From NCBI GenBank assembly GCA_964019055.1, contig OZ025220.1, positions 7,056,620 to 7,120,619 on the forward strand: a stretch of 64,000 bases of DNA, written 5' to 3'. Source of the DNA: Anthopleura xanthogrammica. Taxonomy: Eukaryota; Cnidaria; Anthozoa; Actiniaria; Actiniidae. This document shows positions 33,701-44,230 of the stretch, one piece after another (the stretch's first letter is position 1; each line of letters begins with the position of its first letter). Position numbers and translations under genes: made by a program. Under the pieces are notes generated by a model. That model saw only the letters and a program-made list of their open reading frames with translations. It ran no database searches and was not told the DNA's origin.

Positions 33701-35435
33701 TAAGTAAGACGAACGATCAAGCGGATCAAGGGGAGGGGTGCAGGGGGTGTGCAACTTCCCCCTCCCCCCAACCCGAGCAACTTTATCCCCCTATTTTGAA
33801 GATATCCAATACCAAATAATGATATAATCCTTTGATTCTGAAGGTTGCACCCCTCTCTTGGCTGACTTCTCGTTCACTAGCCTCATTTGTTAGATAAAGG
33901 TTCAAACGCGTGCGTTTGAAGTTGTTTAAAAACTAACCAAACCCTATTTTTATTGTTTCAATGCAAAAATTCTGGAAATAGGAACTCAAATAATCGGATT
34001 TAATTTATATCGAGTAATTTATATTTGCATCAAATTAACGTCGAACAATAGCTGTGCTGAGATAAAGCTTCTTAAAATTCCCTCATTGTCAACGATTTAC
34101 CGGATAGCATAGTGATAAGTGAATGGACTGTAAGATGTGAAGGGTTGAGCGTTCGAGGCTCGGTAGGGTCAATTCACAAGATTTCATTTGCGTTTTTTTA
34201 AAGGTTAGAATAGTCAATTCCTTAAGTTTTAAGACTTTAAGACTTCTATTGTGTGTCTAAAATCTCAAATAAATGTGCATTGAATTTCAAAATTTCAAAA
34301 CTCTCAAATGTGTGTGTCTATGACTAGCTTGGCAAAAAAACTTGATGCAGGTATTGAATTCAAAATTAAAAACCTGTCCCGGGTCTTCCGCCGAATTTAA
34401 GAACCTGCATTAAACAATGGAAATAGGGTGTGGTTAGTTTTTAATACCATCATGGCTGCCATGTCTTTGCAATTAACTTACATTACAGAAGTCAAATTAG
34501 CTTGCTAGTATATTAATTAATGTTTGACTTTTACAGTTCTTCCAACTGAACCAACTGGTGATGAAGAACAATTTGGTGAGCAGGACAGCTCTGTTCACCC
34601 AGGTGTTAGTGCTGGTGTAAGTCTTCTTTTTCTCATCATCTTTATATCCATTACCGTTGCTATTGGTTACTGGATTTATCGAAAAAGAAAAAATTGGGTC
34701 ATGCGCATAGAACCTCTCAAACCGACTAATGAATTTCCTGCTGCTGCGAGCTCAATGGAGCTTCACACTACCACCAAAAATGAACGTGACAAAAATGTTC
34801 CCTTGGAGACGAACTATATGGGTCTTGAAAACCGTGTCAGGGTTGGAGATGAGGGTACATACCAGTCTCTTCATAAGAAAGGCAGTTACCATGGATACGA
34901 ATCCCCGAACGGTGAATCTGTTAGCACTCGTGTTTATCAGTCACTCGATAGAAAACCCGACCCAACTTATCAGAGCCTCGCGAAAACTGGTCAGCAGCAA
35001 CAGCCTGAAGGGAAAAAAGAGAAGGAAAATACGGTTGCCATGGAGACACACTATATGGGCCTTGGTAACCGCGTCAACGATGTTTATCAGTCTTTGAATG
35101 GAAAATCTGTTGGTAAAGATGAAAATAAACTAAGAGACGATCTTAAACCACGAAGCCATGATAGAGGTTGTCATAGCGACAACCAACGTAACCATGGCGA
35201 CTACCAACCGCTCAGCAAGCCCAATAAGGATAACGATTATCAGAGTTTGGATACTAAGAAACAACTCTCCTCGGCAAATGGATTTGAATCGCCGGTATAT
35301 GATAATACGCCTCAACACATCGATGATGAAGATGGGTTGTATAATGGTATGGGCCATGATTATGAACCGGTTAGGGAAGGAACGAATGAGGATGAAGCAG
35401 TGGATACGCCTTCTTACGAGATTTTACCCCCCTAA
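24749..35435 (+). CDS. Gene E: complete long EMI + ~19-EGF transmembrane receptor with two ITAMs
   Basis: Twenty-one exons: 24749-24870, 26370-26468, 26563-26666, 26988-27116, 27256-27384, 27852-27944, 28022-28268, 28364-28484, 28668-28807, 29059-29289, 29508-29803, 29891-29960, 30036-30106, 30197-30319, 30419-30547, 30633-30761, 31076-31210, 31540-31674, 33259-33387, 33527-33655, 34537-35435. They total 3660 nt, giving 1219 residues. Signal peptide ([20 protein letters not shown]), EMI to about 108, about 19 EGF modules to about 920, membrane helix about 944-969, tail to 1219. The tail has ITAMs [15 protein letters not shown] and [16 protein letters not shown]. By family this is an engulfment receptor signalling through Src/Syk-type kinases. 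Oddities: exons 4-5 arrived by an insertion (26800-27783), and one EGF cysteine is Phe (near 30691; Cys in A and G). The ATG pair at 24749/24752 is ambiguous; the first is used. Confidence 0.88.
24871..26369. other. Gene E intron 1, also present in F and H
   Basis: The 1.5 kb intron is conserved in F (38406-39967) and H (60827-62333). It includes a short frame around 25235-25528 kept in the three copies, but with no recognisable domain and no coding-like substitution pattern that I can judge by eye. I do not call it a gene. Small indels distinguish the copies. Confidence 0.55.
26800..27783 (+). repeat. 984-bp inserted cassette with two EGF exons, flanked by an 86-bp direct repeat
   Basis: The host sequence at 26714-26799 (EMI relic, intron end and first 18 nt of exon 4) recurs at 27784-27869. 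Between the copies lies DNA that elsewhere (33066 onward, 48925 onward) forms the 3' part of a receptor gene: two 129-nt EGF exons, an intron and the first about 35 nt of a tail exon. The left junction shows CCTT microhomology. The left exon 4 copy is truncated after 18 nt, the right copy is complete. Gene H has the identical arrangement (62764-63747). Confidence 0.85.
27745..27813 (+). pseudogene. Chimeric tail-exon / EMI-exon fragment
   Basis: An acceptor-like TTTAACAG is followed by the first codons of a membrane/tail exon ([12 protein letters not shown]). These fuse to the end of an EMI exon (YQCCNGYAQ) and then TGA at 27814-27816. If spliced in, it would end the protein early without a membrane helix. 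Copies exist at 50095-50163 and about 63709-63777. Confidence 0.6.
30825..31044. repeat. Foldback element (MITE-like), family 3, in gene E
   Basis: Terminal arms of about 75 bp: CGATTCCGAACATAGCGGAC on the left is answered by the inverse of GTGTCCCCCATGTTCTGAAT on the right. GCGAAAACGAGGCTAGT pairs with ACTAGCCTCGTTTTCGC. It ends 31 bp before the acceptor of exon 31076-31210. The G copy is 53171-53390. Confidence 0.8.
31690..32870 (-). mobile_element. LINE 3' fragment (non-LTR retrotransposon), interrupted by a TTAA element
   Basis: On the minus strand, 32825-32776 joined to 32039-31876 encodes the C-terminal end of a LINE polyprotein, recognisable by [12 protein letters not shown] and [11 protein letters not shown] 3' end with GGCGCTTTACAAAAGG follows near 31730. 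The frame is broken by the insertion 32040-32775. It lies in the intron between gene E exons 31674 and 33259, where A and G-upstream carry an extra EGF exon that E lacks. It is dead and 5'-truncated. Confidence 0.75.
32040..32775. mobile_element. 736-bp nonautonomous DNA transposon with TTAA target duplication
   Basis: Ends are inverted repeats (GGCAATGGGCTCGCGCA and its complement) flanked on both sides by TTAA (32036-32039 and 32776-32779). An empty site, a single TTAA in the same LINE context, exists at 48637-48640, proving insertion. TTAA duplication is typical of piggyBac and Kolobok families; no transposase is encoded. An identical-length copy is 54377-55112. Confidence 0.92.
32829..32942. 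repeat. Small foldback next to the LINE fragment
   Basis: AACAACAACGATTGCTATT on the left pairs with AATAGCAATCGTTGTTGT on the right, flanked by GGTTG and CAACCC. Copies lie at about 48691-48803 and 55166-55280. Confidence 0.75.
33656..34536. other. Last intron of gene E
   Basis: This 881-bp intron holds a G/C-rich block near 33730-33860 shared with other copies, and a candidate SINE segment (about 34090-34190) with a B-box-like GCGTTCGAGGCTC. A near-identical intron is 55993-56888. No exon was seen. Confidence 0.5.
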
Positions 35436-35444
35436 AAACGTTAT

Positions 35445-35450
35445 AATAAA
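35445..35450 (+). terminator. Candidate polyadenylation signal of gene E
   Basis: AATAAA ten bases after the stop codon, conserved after tails D (22781-22786) and G (57797-57802). Confidence 0.5.
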
Positions 35451-35718
35451 CCTTAGTCTCTGGATTTCTCGTTTCACCAAACTCAATTTTGACAATGACG
35501 AATCCCGACAAACCCAAATTTACGGATCGGCTGATCATCTACCAGTTGATCTTCGAAAAAATGTTAACCAATCAGAATCGAGAAAATGTGCAAAACTGAG
35601 GTGTCATCCTTAGTAGCCTGACGACTCGGGAAACCATTATTTCTTTATTTTATTTCCCTACTCAATGAAGAATATCATAGTAAATGTGACGTCATTCCTA
35701 CGTTACTATTTCTGATCA

Positions 35719-37230
35719 ATACAATACAATAACTTTATTAGATCTCCCAAGCGGGCTCTTCCGATCCAATTTACAAATTACAAACTATAATTTAAATAAT
35801 GTCCTTAATCATTGAATAAAATTGCGAAGAAATACGTTCTTTACAGATTTCTTAAATAGTTTCACACATTTCAGTTCTCGAATGTCCTCTGGTATAGAGT
35901 TCCAGATGGTAGCGCCGCGATAGCGGTAGGTAGCGGCGAATGATCTTTTCGCAAGTTCGGTGCGGCATTTGGGCAGATTGATGTTATTTGCTGATCTAGT
36001 GTTATAATTATGAATGTCAGATCTTTTGTTGAACATACTTATTAAATAGCCTGGTGCTTGATTGTTTCTACATTTGAACATTTGTACTGGGTCTCTTAGT
36101 CTAACCTGGTCAGAAACAGAGAGTAGCTTAAGCTGTCTTAATGTTGAGGAAATATGGTCATACTTTCTCCTTCCTGTGAGTAGCCTGGCTGCAAAATTCT
36201 GTACAAGCTGGAGTTTAGCAATATTCGATTTACTAGTACCAGACCAAACAGAGGAACAATAAAATAGCTTAGAAAAAACAAGTGAATTGATAATTGTAAA
36301 AAGAGTGGATTTATCAAATAGATGGCTAATTCTACTAATCATTGCTAATTTGCCTATAAGTTCGCTGGCCAAAGTTCTGGTGTGTTCGTCAAAAGATAAG
36401 TGCATATCAACAATCGCACCAAGGTCTTTCACTGAGTCGACAGGCGAGAGTTCTTTTCCCAGGAACATCAAAGGGGGAATTGGGGTACGGGATAACATCG
36501 CTCGGGATCCAAACACACAAAACTTTGTCTTGTCAGGGTTGATAAGGAGTCGATTCTCACAACACCATGATGCAACCTTTCTCATGTCGCATTGAAGGTT
36601 TTCAAGTCCTTCGCTTACGTCCTTGTTTGAAAAGGAGATGTAGAGCTTAGAATCATCTACATACGACTCGATGTTACAGTTGTCACAAGTTTTTGGCAAA
36701 TCATTTAAGTAGAGGTTGAACAACAGAGGTCCTAAGATGGATCTCTGTGGTACTCCGTACTTGATGTTAAGTGACCTCGATAGTGAACTGTTTATCCTCA
36801 CACGTTGTGACCTGTCAGACAAGTAGCTTTGAAACCAAGACAAGGCTTCATTACAAACATTCATACTTCGTAGTTTGGCTAGAAGTTTCTGATGGTTTAT
36901 GCTGTCGAACGCTTTGCTGAGATCCAACATCAGGACGGCAATCAGCTTTTTCTCGTCAATAGCCTTGTATAAATGACTGGTAAATAGTATCCGTAGAGTG
37001 ACACTTTTTGTTACCACTCTGGTGGACAGAGGGAATGTCATTGGTCATGAGGTGTTCAACAAACTGGTCATGCGCAAGCCGCTCCTGAACTTCAGACAAA
37101 ATAGGTAGAAGGGAAATGGGGCGGTTATTTCCGGCTACCTCGTGATCCCCTCCTTAGGGTGTACCACCACCTCGGCCTGTTTCCAGTCTTTTGGAAAACA
37201 AGAAGTTAAAAAGGAGTTGTTAAACAGGCC
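35719..37230 (-). mobile_element. 5'-truncated LINE with reverse transcriptase, copy 1
   Basis: The open frame 37041-35809 (410 residues, minus) is a non-LTR reverse transcriptase domain. It shows LDLSKAFDSINH, GVPQRSILGPLLF and the catalytic YVDD (normally FADD in LINEs of this kind), plus the C-terminal ATIWNSIPEDIREL motif. Upstream RT sequence to about 37230 lies in other frames (for example PISLLPILSEVQ), so there are at least two frameshifts, and the endonuclease is absent. The 3' end carries an ATTGTATTGTATTG tail at 35719-35735. The insertion point is TTTCTGATCA, which is uninterrupted after tail D (near 23250). It cannot be active. An apparently identical copy is 58071-59582. Confidence 0.9.
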
Positions 37231-37235
37231 AGTGA

Positions 37236-37682
37236 TAACAAACAAACAAACAAACAAACAAACAAAACAAAATAAACAAAATAAACAAACAAACAAACAA
37301 ACAAACAAACAAACCAAAACAAACCAACCAACCAACCAACCAACCAACCAAACCAAACCAAACCAAACCAAACCAAACCAAACCAAACCAAACCAAACCA
37401 AACCAAACCAAACCAAACCAAACCAAACCAAACCAAACCAAACCAAACCAAACCAAACCAAACCAAACCAAACCAAACCAAACCAAACCAAACCAAACCA
37501 AACCAAACCAAACCAAACCAAACCAAACCAAACCAAACCAAACCAAACCAAACCAAACCAAACCAAACCAAACCAAACCAAACCAAACCAAACCAAACCA
37601 AACCAAACCAAACCAAACCAAACCAAACCAAACCAAACCAAACCAAACCAAACCAAACCAAACCAAAACAAAACAAAAACAA
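37236..37682. repeat. AAAC then AACCA microsatellite upstream of gene F
   Basis: About 80 bp of AAAC-type units run into AACC and then about 65 AACCA pentamers. All frames stay open and read NQTKP or LVWFG; these are artefacts. It abuts the truncated end of the LINE. Confidence 0.97.
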
Positions 37683-37753
37683 AATGTAGAAACGTAGGAA
37701 CAAAGAAACGAACCAACCAACAGTTTGTGTCACGCATGCGCAGACTACAGGGA

Positions 37754-38065
37754 GAACTACCTGTAGTCATATACAAGTCTCCTACAGAAACAAGTCAAAT
37801 GATAAGACTGGATTATGCGAGATTACCGGCAAATCCGATTCCTGCTATTGTTACTCAGGTTACTATGGAAACTCGTACAAAAGAGGTATGAACCTTAATA
37901 CTTTTGTACTTTTTTATTTCCTTTCAAACATTATGAACACTGACTGCCCAAAAAATATATTTACCACCGGAAATCTTTGTAATCTTTCTTAGTCCTGTGT
38001 AATCCTTTCTCTTCTTTTCAGTTGTATTCATAGTGTCCTTCGCATTAAAGGGACTCATACTGGAG
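37754..38065 (+). pseudogene. Decayed EMI/EGF gene relic upstream of gene F
   Basis: This is the same relic as 24224-24540: an EMI exon remnant (AAGTCTCCTACAGAAACAAG), the exon 4 end (TTACTCAGGTTACTATGGAA), and an exon 5 start remnant near 38020-38065. Substitutions differ slightly from the E copy. Confidence 0.65.
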
Positions 38066-38283
38066 TTATCACTACCTATGAGACGGGACCTATACGTTCA
38101 GTACATGTCAACTGTTGTCCTACATCAGACACGAACGTAGTTAATACTCGATAGTTTAAACTTCCTGCTCATTTTTCTGAAGGCAACACATCCAAGTCAA
38201 TCGACACTGAAGTTTTTCAACATTCAAACTTTTCTTTTCTTCGCTCTTCAAGTTTTACTCGGCTGACAAACGAGGCTAGAAGA

Positions 38284-41200
38284 ATGATGCCTGGATTTGT
38301 TAAAGTCTTTGTCTTCAGCTGTCTTGTAGTTCTGTTAGCTCTTCTTGCTCAAAGCTCAGGGAACTTGGCAGGGAATGGAGCAAATGTCTGCTCGAAGATC
38401 GTAAGGTCAGTGCGAATATATTTTTGCCGTACTTATAAATATGTTCATAGCCATAAGTAGAGTAGACATGCAAATATATATAATTGATAAAGCAATTGAT
38501 TTAGATAAAGTCATAGAATCAAAAAGTTTTGCTTAGTCCAAATAAAAGAAGCCACTCGTTGGGCTAACAAGAACAAAGGCTAAAATTATAAATGATAAAA
38601 AGAAATGATGTTAAATAGACAAACTAAAAACGTTCGTATATGAGTGAATAGCAACCAGTGAGTTTTTTCCTTCTTTTTCTACTTCACTTAGGCGTATTTA
38701 AGGTGACTGGCTACTTTTGGAAAAAATTAAACTTTTTTTAAACCACGATCTTTTAAAATGAAATTTAATGCTGATTCCGAATATGAAAAGAAAAATGGTG
38801 TGTCCCGCGCTCGTTTTCGAGATAATCAGCATTTTATGGAAGCCTACGCGCAAGTTTTTGAAGGAAAAATTGCGTTACCGAAAGTGTTCAGGAAAAAAAA
38901 TTGCAACTCATAAGATAATAGTTCTTTGCAGACTATATCATGCACAAATGCCCGCTAGTGAATTATTCTACAATACGACATGGATATTTTTGAATAATTT
39001 TGAATAAAATACAAAGAAATACATCGATTTGTCATATTTCGCCCTTTCACTGCTCTCAAAAATCTCATAAAGTCAAACAAAAATTCCTAGAAAAATCTAT
39101 TTTTTTATGCGTTAGAAAAATTATTTTTTCTAAAAAAAATTGATATAACGTAGATTTTTAGAAGTTCTTTGAATTAAGTTTAAAAAAAGTATAGAGTCCC
39201 GTGCAAAATTTGAGGGTTTTGCGCTGTTGAAGTTCAAAACGTGTATGGTTCCTCAATTAAATTTCGTATTTTATTCAGCGGTTTTTGTGCGCGCGCTCGT
39301 CGTGGGCTCAAATCGAGCGTTCAAAAGTAGGCAGTCACCTTAAAGGTGGAAACACTTATACATGGGATATGGTATAGTGGTACTTGCAGTTCAACACAGA
39401 TCTAAAGTGCTAGCAACACTATTCGTGTAGCTCCCCAACGTATAATAAGTGCTTTATATTAAATCCATTGTGGAATTCCACCAAGAAAATTTCTTCACAC
39501 TTAAGATTTTATCAGAATTATGACTTTATTCTGAATCATTCGTATCAGACCTTTTTGCTCTATCACTATTTTCGACTTCGTGCGCTTTAAGAACGATAGG
39601 TGCATCAAAGATTGTACGGAATTTGAACATCTTTAGAATTTGAACAAAAGATGCTCGTATTTCATTGTTGTGATTAACAACGAGTCGGGCCATACCAAAA
39701 CACAATACTTACGTATGCTGAAATTATGACTTGACTACAACTATTGTTCAACTTAATGCCCTATGGATACTAGCCTGTTCCAAACTTTCATCGTGCATCG
39801 TGCTTAACCCCCCGGGGGATGAGGGGGTGCTTAACCGTCACCCCTTCTAGCTTTACAAGATATGCCCCTGAATTCCCGAAAGAGGAGTGAGAATAAAAAA
39901 CGAATCAAGCCTTCCATATTTGGTATAACTGCTTTATGACTTTATTTTCTCTTTTTGAATTACTCAGCTTCAGTGAAAACTACCAACAGTCATATCAAGT
40001 CTCATACAGACACCAGTCAACTTATAAATGTGGGATCTATAACTGGGGAAGATGCACTCGATACAGGTAACAGAACTTGATGATGTACATGTGTTGATGT
40101 ATATTCGTGTCATAATGTTTGATGGCGAGGCTGATGTGGTACACTCTTCTTGATACCCATAGGACTGTTTACAGGACTAAATATCGAACCGCTACGAGAA
40201 CATCCTACAGAAAACAATACTATTGTTGTAAGGGATGGATTCAAGTTGGGAATCAGTGTACCAAAGGTAAATAACCTAATGCTAGGGTAGTCACTAGAAT
40301 ATCCTACATGACGTTTTACATTTTTCTTTGATTCTGTTTTTCAGCTATTTGTACTCAGCCTTGTGTGAACGGCACGTGTACCAAACCAGATTACTGCTCG
40401 TGTCACTCAGGTTACTATGGAAACCTGTGTGATAGAGGTATGGACCAGCACACCTAACATCTTGGTAATCTTTTTCAGGCCTGCTCATAATAATTTCCTT
40501 TTCTTCCTTGTCAGACTGTCCTTCACATAAATGGGGACCACACTGTAAACATGACTGTCTCTGTCAAAATAACGCTAAATGCTCTCCCTACACTGGTGTC
40601 TGTACGTGTACCCCAGGGTGGGAGAGACAGTACTGTGACAAACCGTGTGATCAAGGTTACTATGGTGACAAATGTCAGTATAAATGCACCTGTCTTAATG
40701 GAACGACATGTGACCCTGTTAGTGGTAACTGCACATGCGCACTAGGATATCAAGGACAGCGGTGAGTGTATTTTTTGACTCTTAACGACGTACACTGTCA
40801 GAACACAGGGATATAGAGGCTTTGCACAATCACGTGATGGCAGCCATGAAAGGAGGCACAAAAATAGAGTCTCTTTCTCCCTGGGAAACGGGATTCTTTC
40901 TCATGTAAATCAGATTAGACCAGTTTCAATTGTCCCTGCTTCCTGTCATGGCTGCCATTACGTGATGGTGCAAAGCATCTATAAATTTATGACTGTTTTT
41001 ATCGTTTTCAGCTGTGAATTAGAATGTTTTCGTGGCTGGTATGGGCAGGATTGTGGACTAAAGTGCGCATGTCTGAACGGAGCTTCATGTGATCACGTGA
41101 ACGGCACGTGTAACTGTACAGCTGGGTGGACGGTAAGTACGTGGAAAGTGTTTAGTAAATCAGTCCTGCACAATTTCAATTTATCTTGGAAGTCTAAAGC

Positions 41201-44200
41201 ATCCCAAAAGCATCCCAAAAAAGTGCAGCGGTCAAAGGAAGGGACAGCGTCTAAAATAAAAAAATTAATTTCTTCTCTTGTTGCCTATACAGGGAGACAT
41301 TTGTAACCAAAAGTGTCCCAAAGGTACATATGGTCTCAAGTGCCATGACAATTGCGCATGTCAGAACAATGCTACGTGTTCACCAATAGATGGTTTCTGT
41401 AACTGCACCTCTGGATATATGGGCAAGTTATGTGAAAAACAGTGTGCTGGTGGAGCTGGTGGTGTTGGATGTAAAGTACACTGTAATTGTACGAAATGGG
41501 GAACCTGTAATCCATTTACTGGGGTGTGCGCGTAAGTACTAACAGAATAAATTTCTTTGACTGATTGAGCAGAAGCACCAGAAATACCCAGCACAAGTTT
41601 TAGAGAGATGTGTTGTTCAGGATCTGATGTTTGGTCACCATTTTGTGGCACTGATTTAGAAGTTATTTTAGTTCATGTCGCCTTGGTGTCATGTGCTCCT
41701 GTGTTTGGGTGTTTTGGTGTTTTCAAGACACTTCAGTTGTAGACCAGAGGTTAATAGACGAAATCAATTTCGTATGCAAATTGTCCAATTCAAATCATGT
41801 GCTCGAGCTCGGTTTGTTTGGCTCAGAAAGTATTCTTTATTCCTTACCGTGACCATGCCGTGTGCCATTTCGTTTTACAACTGACGTCCTTTAAACACAT
41901 GGTAACCGCAAAAGTAATAAATATCTTTGCATGATTCTTTGCAGCTGTCAGCCCGGATACATTGGACAAGCATGTGGTACACAATGCCCGGATGGAAAAT
42001 TTGGCCCAGGTTGCACAGGGAACTGCACATGTCAGAACAATGCAACATGTAGCAAGGTGGATGGGTCATGTGACTGTCTACCGGGGTGGACTGGTGTTGA
42101 ATGTAACAATCCATGTCCGGCTGGTGACTATGGGAAAAACTGTCAATCAAAGTGCTTGTGTCAGAATGGTGCATCATGTGACCCCGTGACAGGACATTGT
42201 ATGTGTGTGGGGGAGTGGCAGGGGGAGTTGTGTGACACCAGTAAGTATGAAAATATCTTGCTATTTCATCACACACCATTAATAACAACTAGGTATTTAG
42301 TTAAGAAATTCAAAACACTGTAATGACTGACAGGAAGATAAAGAATGGAATACAACTGATTACTTTTTTTCCGGTGCGGTATCCTAACAATCGCGTGTTC
42401 TGATTGGCAGTTTGAACGGGCGGTATTTTCTCAGTTTTCTCTCTTCTGAGTTAACGGATGTAAAACAAGTAGAACAGTCAATGGGGAAAAAATAAATAAT
42501 TTATTTACCGTCCTGAGGTCAGTCCGGATAGGGGAAAGCTGTGTCCTTGGCCTTGAAAACGAACTTCGGCCTAACGGCCTCTGTCCGTATTTTAAGATCT
42601 CGGGCACAGTTTTTCCCTATCCAGAGCTCCTGGCCGATAAATAACATATAAATATATATATAAGCCGTTGTATATATACACTCGATTGCAGAAACGTTGT
42701 AGTATACATTTATGCATATATACAAATACCTAATAAGATGCAAAAATGGAAAAAATACTAAAATATGATCGAGTATATGTTGAAAGTTATCAAAAACATT
42801 TCTATGCCTTGTTTTGATACAAGACACGTCAAATATATAAGGTTTTGAAGTATCAGATATTAATAGATAATATTTATTTATATATTTTCACTTTTTGGGC
42901 CTAAAAACTCTCTAATATATATTTAATAATATCTAATAGCGCTCAAATCATATTTTTCATGTTCTTTATTTATAAAACATCTTGAAAAATATCATTTTGT
43001 GACATATACATCAATGGGTACAGATGTATTAATTTTTTTTCATTAGGTATTTGTATATATGTATAAATGTATACTAAACATTTGAATTTTTCCGTGTTTA
43101 AATAAAACCATGTATGTATGTAACAGTAGTATAAACTTTATTATACACCAAAAGTCAGAAAGCTAACCGCTTATTTACACTGATGCTGTGTACGTAGTTT
43201 ATCCATCCACCCATCAATCTAACCATCCACCTGCATTTCTTTACATACTGACCGTTTATTCTTTCCTCTTTTATTAAACACAGAGAATGTTGATTTAGTC
43301 AAGACTGGCTACTACAACTACTATGACGAGATGGCCATGTCTGTCTGTGCGAGTATACCCATGATAGGCCGTGGCTATATCTTTCCCGTACGTCGAGCCT
43401 GCTCATCAAAATCCAGGCAAACCTGCTCTCAGTTGTGCGCAAGCGCAGGAGTGAGGAAACAGCTGACCTGGGGCCCAAGCAGCGAGTAAGATTTAATTGT
43501 CCCCTTCACAGTTCCCTGCGCCATGTTCAAAGGTAGCCGTGCCTTTGCATCGAAGCGAGACATGAGGTGACCTTGCAATGATAGAGACATGTGAATAATT
43601 GTCCAAGGTGTTAAAAAAGGTCTCTATCATTGCAAGGTCACCGCTCGTCTCGCTTCGATGGCGCAGGGAACTGTGAAGGGAGCTATTGTAACAATGTGCC
43701 CGATGTACTGGCTCTTGTACACTATTGCTTTTATACTTTTCCCTCCCTCCCTCCCTGCTGCAGCCTCACACTGTAGGCCTTTTACTGATTCGCAATCCCC
43801 TTATAAATGTTGTTATTTTTTCGCTGGCTTACTCGTTCACGTGTTAATAGCCCTCTTTCGATATTCTGGTTGAGTGATCACGCACAAAGCAATTCAAGAC
43901 GAGGCTCCGGGGAAACAATGGAGTAATCCTAATATATTCTTTTGTTTCCCCGGAGCCTCGTCTTGAATTGCTCTGTGCGTGATCACTCAACCAGAATATC
44001 GGGCTAAGTGGGCTATTCGATCATTCATTTATTCCTTCTTCGATTCCACCCCCAGCATATTTGAATGTCTGGAGTCTCTTCATGTCTACAAGGGTCGTCC
44101 CAAACTCGCTGCTAACCCGGGTAGCAACACCGATGTGGGTCGTATAGGACTGATCGTCTATCGGTATCACAGCTGCACTAACTCTGGCTGTGGACCGAAC

Positions 44201-44230
44201 TACTGCTGCTGCAGAAAGGGCCACCAATAA
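38284..44230 (+). CDS. Gene F: secreted EMI + 8-EGF protein with a novel 10-Cys C-terminal domain
   Basis: Ten exons: 38284-38405, 39968-40066, 40163-40266, 40345-40437, 40515-40761, 41012-41132, 41293-41531, 41945-42240, 43284-43485, 44056-44230. They total 1698 nt, giving 565 residues, in phase throughout. Signal peptide and EMI are as in E (second EMI part reads [10 protein letters not shown]). About eight EGF modules follow to residue 440. Residues 441-565 are not EGF: they hold 10 cysteines, with [22 protein letters not shown] and a C-terminal [10 protein letters not shown] before the stop. No membrane helix follows, so the product should be secreted or matrix-bound. I do not recognise this domain. 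Exon 41293-41531 is a fusion of two exons seen separately in A, E and G and lacks one EGF. The exon at 42240 ends in phase 1, so splicing onward to G (47562) is also possible. Confidence 0.78.
42702..43074. repeat. Foldback element in gene F intron 8
   Basis: GTATACATTTATGCATATAT near 42702 is answered by its near-complement ending at 43074, with ACAAATACCTAAT / ATTAGGTATTTGT inside. Arms are about 33 bp; the centre is AT-rich. It lies just before the first Cys-rich exon. Confidence 0.75.
43501..43682. repeat. Foldback element in gene F intron 9, first
   Basis: CCCTTCACAGTTCCCTGCGC pairs with GCGCAGGGAACTGTGAAGGG, and GGTGACCTTGCAATGATAGA with its complement. The left arm carries about 26 extra bases. 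Confidence 0.85.
43859..44001. repeat. Foldback element, family 1, copy 2
   Basis: Same element as 1940-2085: CGATATTCTGGTTGAG ends, CACGCACAAAGCAATTCAAG arms and an AATATATTCTTTTGTTTCC centre. It ends 54 bp before the acceptor of the last gene F exon. Confidence 0.85.

Larger units (their letters stand above)
43284..44230 (+). other. Two exons for the unrecognised Cys-rich domain of gene F
   Basis: Exon 43284-43485 enters in phase 1 and leaves in phase 2 (donor GTAAGA); exon 44056-44230 enters in phase 2 and ends in TAA. Cysteines: four in the first exon, six in the second, including a CCC triplet three residues after GCG. Neighbouring residues ([20 protein letters not shown]) show no EGF spacing. 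No other copy exists in the window. The intron between them is mostly two foldback elements. Confidence 0.75.

Noticed and set aside
37135..37891. NQTKP and LVWFG repeat proteins (also 59487-60357)
   Set aside because: Frames across the AACCA array, fused by chance to LINE remnants and the relic pseudogene.
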